DNA from: Chryseobacterium vaccae
GTDB taxonomy: Bacteria; Bacteroidota; Bacteroidia; Flavobacteriales; Weeksellaceae
Direction: 5' to 3'
Assembly (NCBI RefSeq): GCF_009602705.1
Contig: NZ_VSWH01000001.1
Span: forward strand, 2,852,001-2,916,000
DNA length: 64,000 nucleotides
The position numbers and the translations under genes were made by a program. Of this stretch, positions 8,277-17,970 are shown piece after piece. Within the stretch, counting starts at the first letter, position 1. Every line of letters starts with the position of its first letter. The notes under the pieces were generated by a model, which saw nothing but the letters and a program-made list of their open reading frames with translations, did no database searches and was not told the origin of the DNA.

Positions 8277-11162
8277 ATGAAAAAATTTCTACTCAGCTTA
8301 GTATTGGTTTTTTTGACGGTAAATATGGTTTTTGCACAAAGGGACACCGAACACTGGTTTGCTCCTATGGCCGCAAGATCACTTGCTCTATCGTCTGCTA
8401 AACAGGCATTATATCTGTCTACAGATTCTACCACTCCTTTTGATGTAGAAATCTACAGCCGAAATGCTACCGGCTATCAGCTGCTGGCAACAAGAACGAT
8501 CAGTAAAGGCGACCCTAAAACATATGATGTAGCAACAGCAGTAATGACTACTTCAACTTCTACAGAACTCTTCAAATCGGTAAACAAGGGTCTGTATGTT
8601 AAAGGAACAAAACCATTTTTCGCCAATTACAGATTCAGTGTAACCAGTCATGGGGAAATATTAACCTCTAAAGGTAAAGCTGGTATCGGAACTAAATTTT
8701 ATGTAGCTACAGCCCCTGTACTTGCGTCATCATCATTGATGCAGTACCTTAATTTTACGACAGGGATTATGGCTACAGATGACAATACAACGATCACTGT
8801 TACAGGATATGATGCGGGTGTTCAGTTTACCAATGGTACAACAGGAGCTACTGTTCCCACGATGAACATCACTCTTAATAAAGGGCAGTCCTACATCATT
8901 GAAGGACAGATGAACAACGGAACCAATGCAGCCGGATTTATCGGTGCTAAAATAGAATCCAACAAACCGATTTCTGTCACCAACGGAAATTTCAATGGTC
9001 AGTTTGCCCTTCCGGCGACTTCCGCTCTTTCATCAGATATTGTGATGGACCAGTCTGTTCCCGCAGACCGATTAGGAAATGAATTCATCATGGTAATTGG
9101 AAATGGTGGAACCACTAAAGGAATAGAAGACGCACTTATTGTAGCCACAGAAAATAACACCGAAGTTTACCTGAACGGATCAACATCTCCTGTTCAGGTT
9201 CTTAATGAAGGACAGTGGATGAGAGCAGGGCAGGGTCCAAACGGCACATTTGTTAACCCTTATATCGATCAGGGAAGCGGGCACCTGAATATGCACATCA
9301 AAACGTCAAAAAATGTATACGTATACCAGATGCTTGCCGGGCTTCTCAATACTGAGGCAACGGTAGGATTCAATTATATTCCACCGTTAAACTGTTTCCT
9401 TCCAAGAAGAATTGATGAGATAGGAAAAATAGAAGAACTTCCGGAAACCAGCAGTAGCGGGGCTAAAAATGTAAAATTAAATATCCTGACTGAAGCGGGA
9501 GCTACCGTTACCGTTACAGCCAACGGAGCCCCTCCTACCAACCCAACAGCAGCACAGGGACCTTTCCCTGTAGCCGGAACTACAGCATGGGTATCTTACT
9601 CCATTCCTAATGTTACCGGAAATGTCACCGTTACTTCTACAAAAGCCGTTACTGCAGGGATTGCTGCAGGAAGTGGAGCTGTAGGATATGGAGGTTATTT
9701 TGCAGGATTCTCTTCAATTCCTGTTATTACAAAACGTTCCGGAGAATGTGCCCCGGGAATCATATTGGAAGTGGATGACAGCTATGAAGGATACCAGTGG
9801 TACCGAAATGGAAATATCATCGTTGGAGCAACAACCAACGTATATGCTCCAACGCTTTCAGGAAACTATACTGTAAGAGTAAGCATGGGAACATGTCCAC
9901 CTCTTACCACCCCAATTTATAAAGTATTCAGCTGTTTAAAAGAAACTACACAGGCTCTTAATATTTGTGCAACCAGAGTGATTACTCCTGCATTCACAGC
10001 ATCTTCACAAACTCCGGTGCCTGGTACTGTAGTGATTGTTACTCCGCCTACCAATGGTACTGCAGTTGTTAATCCTAACGGAACGATCACTTACACTCCT
10101 ACAGCAAATTATAACGGACCGGATAAAATTGTTTATAAATTCTGTGGTAACGATACTGAATTTACAGATTGCGAACAGATCACTTTAAATCTTACTGTAG
10201 TTCCGTTCGTCGTAAAAGATGCAGAGATCAAAGCCTGCTGGTATGACGTAGCTCCTTATGCTTATTTTGATCTTACAAAAGCTGACATCACAGATTATAC
10301 TTTAGCTATTAAAAAGTATTATCGTACAATGGCAGACCTTAATGCCGGAACCAATGAAATTACCCCTGCTGATAATTTCCCTGCTACCGGAGGTATCGTT
10401 TTTGTTAAGGTAACAACTCTTGAAGGATGTATGGCCATTTCAAAAATTACGCTTACCCCGCTTCCTATCAGAAAATCACCAATTCTGGTAGATCAATATA
10501 TCTGTATCGATAGCAGAACCAACCTGGATGCAGGTCCTGGATATGATTCCTATTTATGGAACACCGGAGCAACAACATCATCTATTCAGGGTGTTGGAGT
10601 TGGAGAATATTCTGTAATACTGGGTAAAAACGGATGTTTCTTAACACAGATTGTAAGAGTTAGAAAAGCTGAAGATCCGGTGATCTCTCAGATAGAAATT
10701 TCGAATACCACTGTAACAGTAATAGCCAACGGAGGTAAAGCTCCTTATAAATATGCAGTAGACGGACAATCCAACTGGCAGGATTCTAATATATTCACAG
10801 GATTGACCAGAGGACAGCATACATTCTATGTAAAAGATGCTTACAACTGTAATCCTACTTCTGTAGAAATTACCGTTCCGAACCTGATCAATGCCATTAC
10901 GCCAAACGGTGATAATAAAAATGATTATATTGACTACAGTGAATTATCTTACAAAGAAAATCTTTCTTTCATGATCTATGACCGATATGGAAATAAGGTA
11001 TTCACCGGAGATAAATTCAACAACTACAAATGGAACGGAAGACACTTTGACAAGAAAATACTAACCGGAACGTACTGGTATCACATCAACTGGAATGAAT
11101 CTAACAAAGAGAAGACTCCAATTAAGTATACCGGATGGGTTTTAGTGAAAAATATAGAGTAA
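8277..11162 (+). CDS. T9SS type B surface protein with IgGFc-binding-type N-domain, copy 2
   Basis: A 961-residue paralogue of the proteins on either side, with the same signal peptide type (ending VFAQ), mature start (DTEHWFAPMAARS) and IgGFc-binding-type domain (ATDDNTTITVTGY, DQSVPADRLGNEFIM). It has one Ig-like domain (YEGYQWYRNG), a long TPPTNGTAVVNPNGTITYTP module and one short repeat. It lacks the two CDDDFDG-type modules present in copies 1 and 3, which accounts for its shorter length. The type B sorting domain starts at NAITPNGDNKNDYID and ends TGWVLVKNIE. It probably presents a variant adhesin surface. Confidence 0.88.
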   Translation: MKKFLLSLVLVFLTVNMVFAQRDTEHWFAPMAARSLALSSAKQALYLSTDSTTPFDVEIYSRNATGYQLLATRTISKGDPKTYDVATAVMTTSTSTELFKSVNKGLYVKGTKPFFANYRFSVTSHGEILTSKGKAGIGTKFYVATAPVLASSSLMQYLNFTTGIMATDDNTTITVTGYDAGVQFTNGTTGATVPTMNITLNKGQSYIIEGQMNNGTNAAGFIGAKIESNKPISVTNGNFNGQFALPATSALSSDIVMDQSVPADRLGNEFIMVIGNGGTTKGIEDALIVATENNTEVYLNGSTSPVQVLNEGQWMRAGQGPNGTFVNPYIDQGSGHLNMHIKTSKNVYVYQMLAGLLNTEATVGFNYIPPLNCFLPRRIDEIGKIEELPETSSSGAKNVKLNILTEAGATVTVTANGAPPTNPTAAQGPFPVAGTTAWVSYSIPNVTGNVTVTSTKAVTAGIAAGSGAVGYGGYFAGFSSIPVITKRSGECAPGIILEVDDSYEGYQWYRNGNIIVGATTNVYAPTLSGNYTVRVSMGTCPPLTTPIYKVFSCLKETTQALNICATRVITPAFTASSQTPVPGTVVIVTPPTNGTAVVNPNGTITYTPTANYNGPDKIVYKFCGNDTEFTDCEQITLNLTVVPFVVKDAEIKACWYDVAPYAYFDLTKADITDYTLAIKKYYRTMADLNAGTNEITPADNFPATGGIVFVKVTTLEGCMAISKITLTPLPIRKSPILVDQYICIDSRTNLDAGPGYDSYLWNTGATTSSIQGVGVGEYSVILGKNGCFLTQIVRVRKAEDPVISQIEISNTTVTVIANGGKAPYKYAVDGQSNWQDSNIFTGLTRGQHTFYVKDAYNCNPTSVEITVPNLINAITPNGDNKNDYIDYSELSYKENLSFMIYDRYGNKVFTGDKFNNYKWNGRHFDKKILTGTYWYHINWNESNKEKTPIKYTGWVLVKNIE

Positions 11163-11184
11163 ACGAAACTTTACTATGAATTTC

Positions 11185-11212
11185 AACCACGATTATAAAT
11201 CGTGGTTTTTTT
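11185..11212 (+). terminator. Terminator after copy 2
   Basis: AACCACGATT pairs with AATCGTGGTT around a 3-base loop, followed by TTTTT. Confidence 0.8.
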
Positions 11213-11313
11213 ATGTATTAAATGTAAACTCAATAATAAAAACAGACAGCCATAAAATATACAGGCTGAAGCTTGGCCAAAACAGGGAATAGCAGATAAA
11301 CAGTAAAACTTTC

Positions 11314-11345
11314 AAAACCACGAACTTAAAATCGTGGTTTTTATT
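11314..11345 (+). terminator. Second terminator-like hairpin with the same stem sequence
   Basis: AAAACCACGA pairs with TCGTGGTTTT around 8 bases. The stem repeats the CCACGA/TCGTGG core of the hairpin at 11185, about 130 bases away, with no gene in between. Confidence 0.65.
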
Positions 11346-11375
11346 ATTTTTTAAGGCATTAATACAATTTATTAT

Positions 11376-11383
11376 TAAATTTG
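11376..11383 (+). promoter_or_regulatory. -7 promoter element of the third IgGFc-binding-type gene
   Basis: TAAATTTG lies 19 bases before the ATG at 11403. Confidence 0.5.
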
Positions 11384-11402
11384 TGATAAACCTGTAATCT
11401 GA

Positions 11403-14400
11403 ATGAAGAAAATTCTATCTTTTTTATTTATATTTTATATTTTCACCTCTATTTCCGGCCAGCTGGACAGAGAGCATTGGTTTGCCCCTATGGTTGACAG
11501 AACAGGTAATCCTGATCGATATCAGAAGCTCTATTTATCAACAAACAGAACTACCTCTTTTCCAGTCAGCATCTACAATAATAATATCCTGATAGGTACT
11601 GTAGATATCAGCAAAAATAATCCTCAGAAGTTCGACGTATTAAGGTCGTACATCATTACTACCCAACAGGCGGATTTGTTTACGCCTACCTCTAAAGGCC
11701 TCTATCTGAAAGCCGAATTTCCTTTTTATGTCAATTTAAGGTTTTCAGTTTATAATCATGCGGAAATCATTACCTCAAAAGGGATTCCGTCTACGGGAAA
11801 AAACTTCTATGTAACCACTGCTCCCATCTCCGTTTCCAATCCCATACTGAATTTTATGACCAGTATTCTTGCCACAGAAGACAATACCACAGTTACAGTA
11901 AACGGATATAAACCTACAGTACAATTTTCAAACGGAACAACCGGAACAACCAATCCTACGATGACTTTCACGCTGAACAAAGGGCAGTCCTATATTATAG
12001 ATGGTCTCGGTACCGTAAATACGGATGGATTTATTGGTGCAAAGATTACTGCTAATAAACCCGTAAATGTCACCAATGGAAACTTTAACGGTCAATATTC
12101 CGGAAATATAACAACCAGCTCCGATATTTTAATGGATCAGTCGGTTCCTGTTGAAAGGCTGGGAAGTGAATTTGCTTTGGTAAAAGGAAACGGCGGTATA
12201 GGGGCTAATATGGAAGGTGCTATTATTGTTGCTACTGAAGATAACACGTTAGTATATGTCAATAATGAAATTCCGCCTGTAGCTACTTTAAATACCGGGC
12301 AGTATTTTGTTATTCCTGATACCAAATACCAAAACCAGGGAAACAACCATTATAACCTTTATATCAGAACGTCCAAAAATGCTTATGTTTATCAGATTCT
12401 TGCCGGAGACTCCACAACCGGAAATGAGTCAGCTACCGGAGGTTTCAATTTTATTCCGGCTCTGAACTGCTATCTACCCAAACAGATCAACGAGCTGGGT
12501 TTCATCAACGAAAATTATGTTCTTTCCAACAACAATCCTCTGGGTATTCTCAATATTCCTACCAAACTGAACCTTATCACTGAAAGAGGGGCCAGTGTTA
12601 CAGTAAACGGAGGAGTTCCTCCCGCAACAACAGGACCATTCAACATGACTGGAACCACCAACTGGGTTACCTATGGCATTCCCAATGTTTCAGGAAATAT
12701 TACCATTGTTTCGGACAAAGCTATTACTGCTGGGATTACAGCAGGAAGTGATGCTGTGGGATATGGAGGATTTTTTGCTGGTTTTCCCACACAGCCGGTT
12801 ATTCTCAAATCCGGAGGTGATTGTGTTCCCGGTATTGTACTTACAATAGATCCTATTATTTATGACTCCTACCAGTGGTATGTCAACGGTGGGATTATTC
12901 CCGGCGCTACCGGATCATCCATTACGCCTACACAATCAGGATACTACACCTGTTCCGTAACGATGGGCAGCTGTGCACCTTTGATTACAGAACAATTTAA
13001 AGTACAGAATTGTACAAAACTGACTACCGTATCTTATAATGTCTGTACTCCACTGACAATAACTCCTACATTCAGCAGCTCGGCACAAACTCCTGTAGTC
13101 TCTACCATTGCTATTACTACAGCTCCTGCGCTAGGAACCGCAACAATAAACCCAACAACCGGAGCAATTACCTATACCCCTACCCCGGGAGCTTCCGGAA
13201 CGGACACCTTCACGTACACGTTCTGCGGCAATGATCCTGTTTTTACAGATTGTGAAACGGTAACGGTTACCATTAATATAGAATCACTAACTGTTAGCAA
13301 TGTACCCCTCAGAGCCTGTAATATCAACGGGCAGGGAACTTTTAACCTGACAACCGCGAATGTTACCAATAACTCACCAGTAACCATTACTTATTATCCA
13401 ACTCTTATCGACGCGCAGACTGAAAATGCAGCCGCCCTTATTACAGCACCTAATACCTATACTGCACCTGACGGAACCATTGTATATGCCGTTGTAAAAA
13501 ATTCGATAGGATGTAAAAGTATAGCACAGATCACTCTTTCATTATATAATCTGGCCATTGTTCAGGATAATTATACAGGGGTTTTCTGTGATGATAATTT
13601 CGATGGAACAGTTAATATCACCTTATCCGCTATCACTGCCATTGTATTGAATAACCCGACCTATTTTACCAATGTAAGGTATTATGCTTCATTGACTGAT
13701 GCCAATGCGGGAAATAACAATACACTTCCGAATAACTGGAGCTACACCGCTGTTACAACGATTTATATAAGAGTGGATTCTCCCGATGGATGTGCTGCAG
13801 TGATTAAGCCGTTAAAATTCAGTATCGGAGCAAGGGTTCCACTGATTACTACAGCTGCATCTGTTACTCTCTGTGATGACGATCTGGATGGAGTAAAAAC
13901 AGTCAGTTTAGCTTCACTTATTCCGTCATTTACATTAGACCCAAGTGTTACGTATACTTTCTATGCTACTTTAGCTGATGCACAGAATAACACCTCTCCG
14001 ATAGCCGCATCGGTGACCGTTACCACAGCTGCCCAGACGTATTATATCCGGTTTGAAAAGAACGGAGTGTGCCCTGAAGTCGGCTCGATTAGAATTACTC
14101 TTAAAGTACCTAAAAAATCAGATATTTTAAAAGATAAGATCATTTGTCCTAAAACCACCACGACTTTAGATGCAGGCCCCGGATTTGAAAGTTATCTGTG
14201 GAGCACAGGTGCTACTTCACCTTCCATTACCAATGTTCCTGCGGGAAGTTATTGGGTAGACCTTGGCTTCAATGGTTGTGTTTACCGTCAGAACGTTACG
14301 GTGTCAGAATCTCCACTGCCTATGATCACTTCAATTGAAATTAACGGATCTACTGTTACAGTAGGCGTAAGCGGAGGAACTCCTCCTTATGAATATTCTC

Positions 14401-14795
14401 TGGATGGAGTTAGCTGGCAGAGTTCAAATGTTTTCAATAATGTACCGAGAGGCAACCACACTGTTTTTGTAAAAGATTCCAACTACTGTGCGGAAGTTAA
14501 AAAAGAGTTCGCCTTGATCAACCTGATCAATACAATTACTCCAAACTATGACGGTCATAATGACCAGATTGATTATTCAGCCTTAATGGCCAATGATAAT
14601 CTGGAATTCAGGATATTCGACCGGTATGGAGCAGAGATCTTCAGAGGAACTCCAAGCAACCGGTACATCTGGGACGGAAAACTGGGCGGAAGACCTGTAC
14701 CTACGGCTACCTATTGGTACTTCATCAGCTGGACAGAATACGGATCCGCTATTTCGGTGAAATATTCAAGCTGGCTTTTGGTAAAACACAAATAG
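11403..14795 (+). CDS. T9SS type B surface protein with IgGFc-binding-type N-domain, copy 3
   Basis: A 1130-residue paralogue with a signal peptide ending SISGQ and mature start LDREHWFAPM. The IgGFc-binding-type domain carries ATEDNTTVTVNGY, NKGQSYIIDG and DQSVPVERLGSEFALVKGNG. Its module order is closest to copy 1: Ig-like (YDSYQWYVNG), a TITTAPALGTATINPTTG module, the NINGQGTFNLTTANVT module, two modules with FCDDNFDG and LCDDDLDG, and YLWSTGATSPSITN. The type B sorting domain runs from NTITPNYDGHNDQID to the C-terminus. The CDDDFDG-type motifs are Asp-rich and could bind calcium; this is inference. It has its own promoter behind two terminators, so it is a separate transcription unit. Confidence 0.88.
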   Translation: MKKILSFLFIFYIFTSISGQLDREHWFAPMVDRTGNPDRYQKLYLSTNRTTSFPVSIYNNNILIGTVDISKNNPQKFDVLRSYIITTQQADLFTPTSKGLYLKAEFPFYVNLRFSVYNHAEIITSKGIPSTGKNFYVTTAPISVSNPILNFMTSILATEDNTTVTVNGYKPTVQFSNGTTGTTNPTMTFTLNKGQSYIIDGLGTVNTDGFIGAKITANKPVNVTNGNFNGQYSGNITTSSDILMDQSVPVERLGSEFALVKGNGGIGANMEGAIIVATEDNTLVYVNNEIPPVATLNTGQYFVIPDTKYQNQGNNHYNLYIRTSKNAYVYQILAGDSTTGNESATGGFNFIPALNCYLPKQINELGFINENYVLSNNNPLGILNIPTKLNLITERGASVTVNGGVPPATTGPFNMTGTTNWVTYGIPNVSGNITIVSDKAITAGITAGSDAVGYGGFFAGFPTQPVILKSGGDCVPGIVLTIDPIIYDSYQWYVNGGIIPGATGSSITPTQSGYYTCSVTMGSCAPLITEQFKVQNCTKLTTVSYNVCTPLTITPTFSSSAQTPVVSTIAITTAPALGTATINPTTGAITYTPTPGASGTDTFTYTFCGNDPVFTDCETVTVTINIESLTVSNVPLRACNINGQGTFNLTTANVTNNSPVTITYYPTLIDAQTENAAALITAPNTYTAPDGTIVYAVVKNSIGCKSIAQITLSLYNLAIVQDNYTGVFCDDNFDGTVNITLSAITAIVLNNPTYFTNVRYYASLTDANAGNNNTLPNNWSYTAVTTIYIRVDSPDGCAAVIKPLKFSIGARVPLITTAASVTLCDDDLDGVKTVSLASLIPSFTLDPSVTYTFYATLADAQNNTSPIAASVTVTTAAQTYYIRFEKNGVCPEVGSIRITLKVPKKSDILKDKIICPKTTTTLDAGPGFESYLWSTGATSPSITNVPAGSYWVDLGFNGCVYRQNVTVSESPLPMITSIEINGSTVTVGVSGGTPPYEYSLDGVSWQSSNVFNNVPRGNHTVFVKDSNYCAEVKKEFALINLINTITPNYDGHNDQIDYSALMANDNLEFRIFDRYGAEIFRGTPSNRYIWDGKLGGRPVPTATYWYFISWTEYGSAISVKYSSWLLVKHK

Positions 14796-15096
14796 CCTGC
14801 ATTCAATATAATGAAAATAAGATGAACGGACCGGAAGAAGGAAGAGAAAGATTAGAAATTATTGTTGGATATATACTTTCTGAAAGTTATCCTAAAAATG
14901 ATACTATTCAATGGGGGTTTCTTCCCTCTTCAAACCCTTAATTTCTGCATCTGGCAGGTAAAACCGACCTTCTTCTGTTAGTCATTTCTTCATTTGTAAA
15001 AGCTTATAACATTCATTAACAGTTTACTATAAAAGTTTAATATAACTTTAACCTGTAATCGTCATCTTATAAGGTATAAATTGCTGTATTTCTGCG
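14796..15096. other. Intergenic region with no supported gene
   Basis: About 300 bases between copy 3 and the next gene. A 39-codon frame starts at 14822, but it shows no family signal and no upstream promoter element. I see no convincing terminator hairpin. The right half is AT-rich. Confidence 0.4.
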
Positions 15097-15104
15097 TAAT
15101 TTTG
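15097..15104 (+). promoter_or_regulatory. -7 promoter element that fixes the start at 15114
   Basis: TAATTTTG lies 9 bases before the ATG at 15114 and inside the longer open frame that begins with TTG at 15081. This supports the ATG as the true start, with a very short leader. Confidence 0.45.
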
Positions 15105-15113
15105 CCCCCATAT

Positions 15114-15902
15114 ATGAATAAGCTATTTACCCTTTTTCTGTTGATTTTTATAGTAAAGATCAATGCACAGATATACTCCGGAGAGGTGTTTTTAAAAGAT
15201 AACTCGATTCTGTATCTCAACCAGGTCTACGTTACCAATCTGAATACCCAGAAAACCGTACTTACCGATTATAACGGAAACTACAACATTCCTGCAGCGC
15301 CCGGAGATGTGATCCGTTTTACTTCTATTGTTACAGAACGGAAAGATGTAAAGCTTACTTCTCAAATGCTTCAGCAAAAAAATCTCATCGAACTGAAGAT
15401 TGCTTATTATGAAATTCAGGAGATTGTGATCAGCAGATTCAAACCTACGGGAAATCTAAGATATGATGTTAATTCAATAAGAAAAGAAGATAAAGGACTG
15501 GCTCTTAAAAAAGTGATCGGGCTTCCTGAGCCTAAAGGAGACGGAACTTCTCCGGAACTTCCGGTTGCCGGGCTTAGAGACGGCGGACTTACCTTCAGCT
15601 TAGGCAGCATCTATGATCTTCTTTCAGGCGAAAGAAAGAAAAAACAACGTTATATGGCTTATGAAAGGATGAATAGTTCTGTAACCCAGATTAAAAATTA
15701 CCTGGGAACAGAATACTTTCTTAAATTTAAAATTCCGGAAAACCTGATCGATAACTTCCTGCAGTTTGTATATACCTCTGAAAATATACAGGGCTATGTA
15801 CTGGCAGGCAATTTTGAAGCCATAAAAGTTCCGATTGAAAAATACCTTCCGATCTATCAAAAAAGGCTTAAAAACTCTAATCTTCTGGAAGTTGTTAAAT
15901 AA
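15114..15902 (+). CDS. Secreted protein with carboxypeptidase-regulatory-like domain
   Basis: A 262-residue protein from the ATG at 15114, which gives a clean signal peptide (MNKLFTLFLLIFIVKINAQ). Residues ~20-95 resemble the carboxypeptidase-D regulatory fold seen at the start of many Bacteroidota outer-membrane receptors (VYVTNLNTQKTVLTDYNGNY, then DVIRFTSI). The rest contains a Gly-Leu-rich stretch (LPVAGLRDGGLTFSLGSIYD) and a basic GERKKKQRY, and ends helical. No beta-barrel follows, so it is a periplasmic or surface protein of unknown role. A longer frame from TTG at 15081 is less likely because the -7 element lies within it. Confidence 0.75.
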   Translation: MNKLFTLFLLIFIVKINAQIYSGEVFLKDNSILYLNQVYVTNLNTQKTVLTDYNGNYNIPAAPGDVIRFTSIVTERKDVKLTSQMLQQKNLIELKIAYYEIQEIVISRFKPTGNLRYDVNSIRKEDKGLALKKVIGLPEPKGDGTSPELPVAGLRDGGLTFSLGSIYDLLSGERKKKQRYMAYERMNSSVTQIKNYLGTEYFLKFKIPENLIDNFLQFVYTSENIQGYVLAGNFEAIKVPIEKYLPIYQKRLKNSNLLEVVK

Positions 15903-15906
15903 AAAT

Positions 15907-15940
15907 AAGGCAGGTCACCCATGGAATGACCTGCCTTTTC
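15907..15940 (+). terminator. Terminator after the 15114 gene
   Basis: AAGGCAGGTCA pairs perfectly with TGACCTGCCTT around 9 bases, followed by TTC. The T-run is short but the 11-bp stem is strong. Confidence 0.75.
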
Positions 15941-16197
15941 AATATTTTCATTGATTTTTTTCAAATGCAAAAGCCATATCTGAAGATAGCAGGCTGACCA
16001 GGATTAGCTACCTCTGATTATTATGCATTTTAAAAATCCATAGTATATATTTTTAAATATTCAAAAATATGTTTATTTTTATCTCACGATAATGTGTTTA
16101 AAATAAACATAATTCTATTTCGTTATCATATTAAAAGCTAATTACCCCCAAACACAAATTAAGAGGAAAACATTTTTTTTAAATTTAAAATTTGTTA

Positions 16198-16971
16198 ATG
16201 AAAAAATTACTTTTATTTTTTGGTTCGGTTCTCTTCATCAACCTGTCTGCCCAGAAAAAGGGAAAAGACTATGCGGATATTCTAAAAAGCAAAAATATCT
16301 ATGAAATCAATGCTTTTTTAAGAGATGCTCACCCTGATGACCCTAAAAGATCCGTTCTGAAGCCGCGGGTAATGGAAATGATGAAAGAATACATTAAAAA
16401 CGCTCATCCGGCAGACCAGAAAGTAAAAGATATGCAGGAAATGCTGGCTCTGCTCAGAAGAAGACCTTCTACCAAAATCAGTTTCGATGAGATGAATGCC
16501 ATTATCAAGCAGAAACAGATTGCAAAATATAAAGCTGAACTTGCCGCCAAACAGCCGACAACGGTATATATCCCAAGTACTGCCCAAAATACGTATGTGG
16601 TAAATACAACAGCCAATACTGCCATACCTAATGCAGAAGCAGAAGAATTCAATATGCTGATGGCCGTAAACCCGGTAGAACATCAGAACCGTACTGTAAA
16701 AATATTAAATTCATTATTTGATAATGATCCGAATAGCAAAGAGAGCATTGTACTGATTCAAAATAAATCAGACTGTAATATCATCGTGAGAATGGAGGGC
16801 GTAGGAAACACCAAATACAGGCTTGCTGTTCCTGCTCATGGTGAAAGTTCCATTGTTATAGACAAAGGCCAATATCTCTTCACCAGTTTGGTATGCGGGG
16901 CACAATATGCTTCACAAAAGACGATTCAGAAAGCGATTATGGTGGCACTAGGAAGCTCAGGTACGCAATAA
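16198..16971 (+). CDS. Secreted DUF6759-like protein, paralogue 2
   Basis: A 257-residue protein from the ATG at 16198 (an upstream TTG adds only two residues). The signal peptide ends LSAQ. An N-terminal module with DAHPDDPKRSVLKPRV is nearly the same as in the protein at 17971. The C-terminal module has TVKILNSLFDND, NKSDCNIIVRMEG, VPAHGESSIVIDKGQY and VCGAQYASQKTI, including the two conserved cysteines of the family. The middle is Ala/Gln-rich and helical (IIKQKQIAKYKAELAAKQ). Its function is unknown. It is the first of a + strand cluster of three, interrupted by trmB. Confidence 0.78.
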   Translation: MKKLLLFFGSVLFINLSAQKKGKDYADILKSKNIYEINAFLRDAHPDDPKRSVLKPRVMEMMKEYIKNAHPADQKVKDMQEMLALLRRRPSTKISFDEMNAIIKQKQIAKYKAELAAKQPTTVYIPSTAQNTYVVNTTANTAIPNAEAEEFNMLMAVNPVEHQNRTVKILNSLFDNDPNSKESIVLIQNKSDCNIIVRMEGVGNTKYRLAVPAHGESSIVIDKGQYLFTSLVCGAQYASQKTIQKAIMVALGSSGTQ

Positions 16972-17072
16972 AATCATTATAAATAACCTGAGATTTCGGG
17001 TTAGGAAGTTTGAGCATAAAGGTTGGAAAATAGAAGTTACTTTTAGTTATAGATACTGAAAACCACTGTAAA

Positions 17073-17190
17073 ATCAAATTAACTAAAAAAGGATAACCAA
17101 ATATTATTGATAACCTTCAGAATTTCCTTCTTTCATCTCTCAGCTTCAAACCTGTATCAATCAGATATTCTTACCCCAAACTGAGGCTAA
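17073..17190. repeat. Dispersed intergenic repeat, copy A
   Basis: About 118 bases align with 61557-61673. Shared blocks include ATTATTGATAACCTTCAG, then CATCTCNCAGCTTC-type and TCTTANCCC-type segments and a CT(G/A)AGG(C/T)TAA end. The two copies are clearly homologous but diverged, and lie in unrelated gaps. It shows no coding potential. Confidence 0.75.
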
Positions 17191-17248
17191 ATACGCTCAT
17201 TGCATGTCTTTTAAAGATAAAAGGCAAGGTATTCTGTGCAAATTTTGT

Positions 17249-17256
17249 TACTTTTG
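17249..17256 (+). promoter_or_regulatory. -7 promoter element of trmB
   Basis: TACTTTTG lies 21 bases before the ATG at 17278. It lies within the longer frame that begins with GTG at 17236, which argues against that start. Confidence 0.5.
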
Positions 17257-17277
17257 CAGGATTTTATAAATGACTCG

Positions 17278-17955
17278 ATGGGCAAAAATAAATTAGCAAG
17301 ATTCGCAGAAAACAAAATATTACCAAACGTTATTCAGCCAACAAGAGAAGAAGCTTTAGAAGGCTTCCCGCTTAAAGGAAAATGGAGAGATGATTTTTTT
17401 AAAAACGAGAACCCTATCGTTCTGGAGCTTGGCTGTGGAAAGGGAGAATATTCAGTAGGTCTGGCCAGAACATTTCCTGAAAAAAACTTTATCGGAATTG
17501 ATATCAAAGGAGCAAGATTCTGGTTCGGCGCTAAGGAGGCTGTGGAAAACGGTATGAATAATGTAGCCTTCCTAAGATCACAGATTGAACTTGTAGATCA
17601 TTTTTTTGCAGAAAACGAAGTAGACGAAATCTGGATTACGTTTCCCGATCCACAAATCAAATACAAGCGTACCAAGCACAGACTAACCCATCCTGATTTT
17701 CTTAACCGTTATAAAAAATTCCTAAAACCGGGAGGAATCATTCATTTAAAAACTGATTCCGAGTTCCTTCACGGCTATACATTGGGATATTTGCAAGGTG
17801 CAGGTTATGAGATTATCACTGCTCACCATGACATCTATGGCGCTCCGGAATACGATCCAAACACAGAACATTTAAGAGATATTAAAACCTATTATGAAGA
17901 ATTGTTCTCTTCTAAAGGTAAAACAATAACTTATATAAAATTCCGTATAACCTGA
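17278..17955 (+). CDS. trmB: tRNA (guanine-N7)-methyltransferase
   Basis: TrmB makes 7-methylguanosine at position 46 of the tRNA variable loop, using S-adenosylmethionine. The 225-residue protein has the SAM-binding motif VLELGCGKGEYSVGLA, then NFIGIDIKGARFW, then the TrmB signature IWITFPDPQIKYKRTKHRL. The C-terminal D(S)EFL segment and the NTEHLRDIKTYYEE end also fit. I chose the ATG at 17278 because the -7 element sits 21 bases upstream. The next gene (a DUF6759-like protein) begins 15 bases after the stop, so the two are probably co-transcribed although functionally unrelated. Confidence 0.95.
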   Translation: MGKNKLARFAENKILPNVIQPTREEALEGFPLKGKWRDDFFKNENPIVLELGCGKGEYSVGLARTFPEKNFIGIDIKGARFWFGAKEAVENGMNNVAFLRSQIELVDHFFAENEVDEIWITFPDPQIKYKRTKHRLTHPDFLNRYKKFLKPGGIIHLKTDSEFLHGYTLGYLQGAGYEIITAHHDIYGAPEYDPNTEHLRDIKTYYEELFSSKGKTITYIKFRIT

Positions 17956-17970
17956 TGAAATAAAACATTG

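Noticed and set aside
4860..14795. Immunoglobulin Fc binding by the three large proteins
   Set aside because: The family name comes from a host protein; nothing in the sequence shows that these bind antibody.
14822..14941. 39-codon frame after the third surface protein
   Set aside because: No promoter element, family signal or conserved composition; likely chance.
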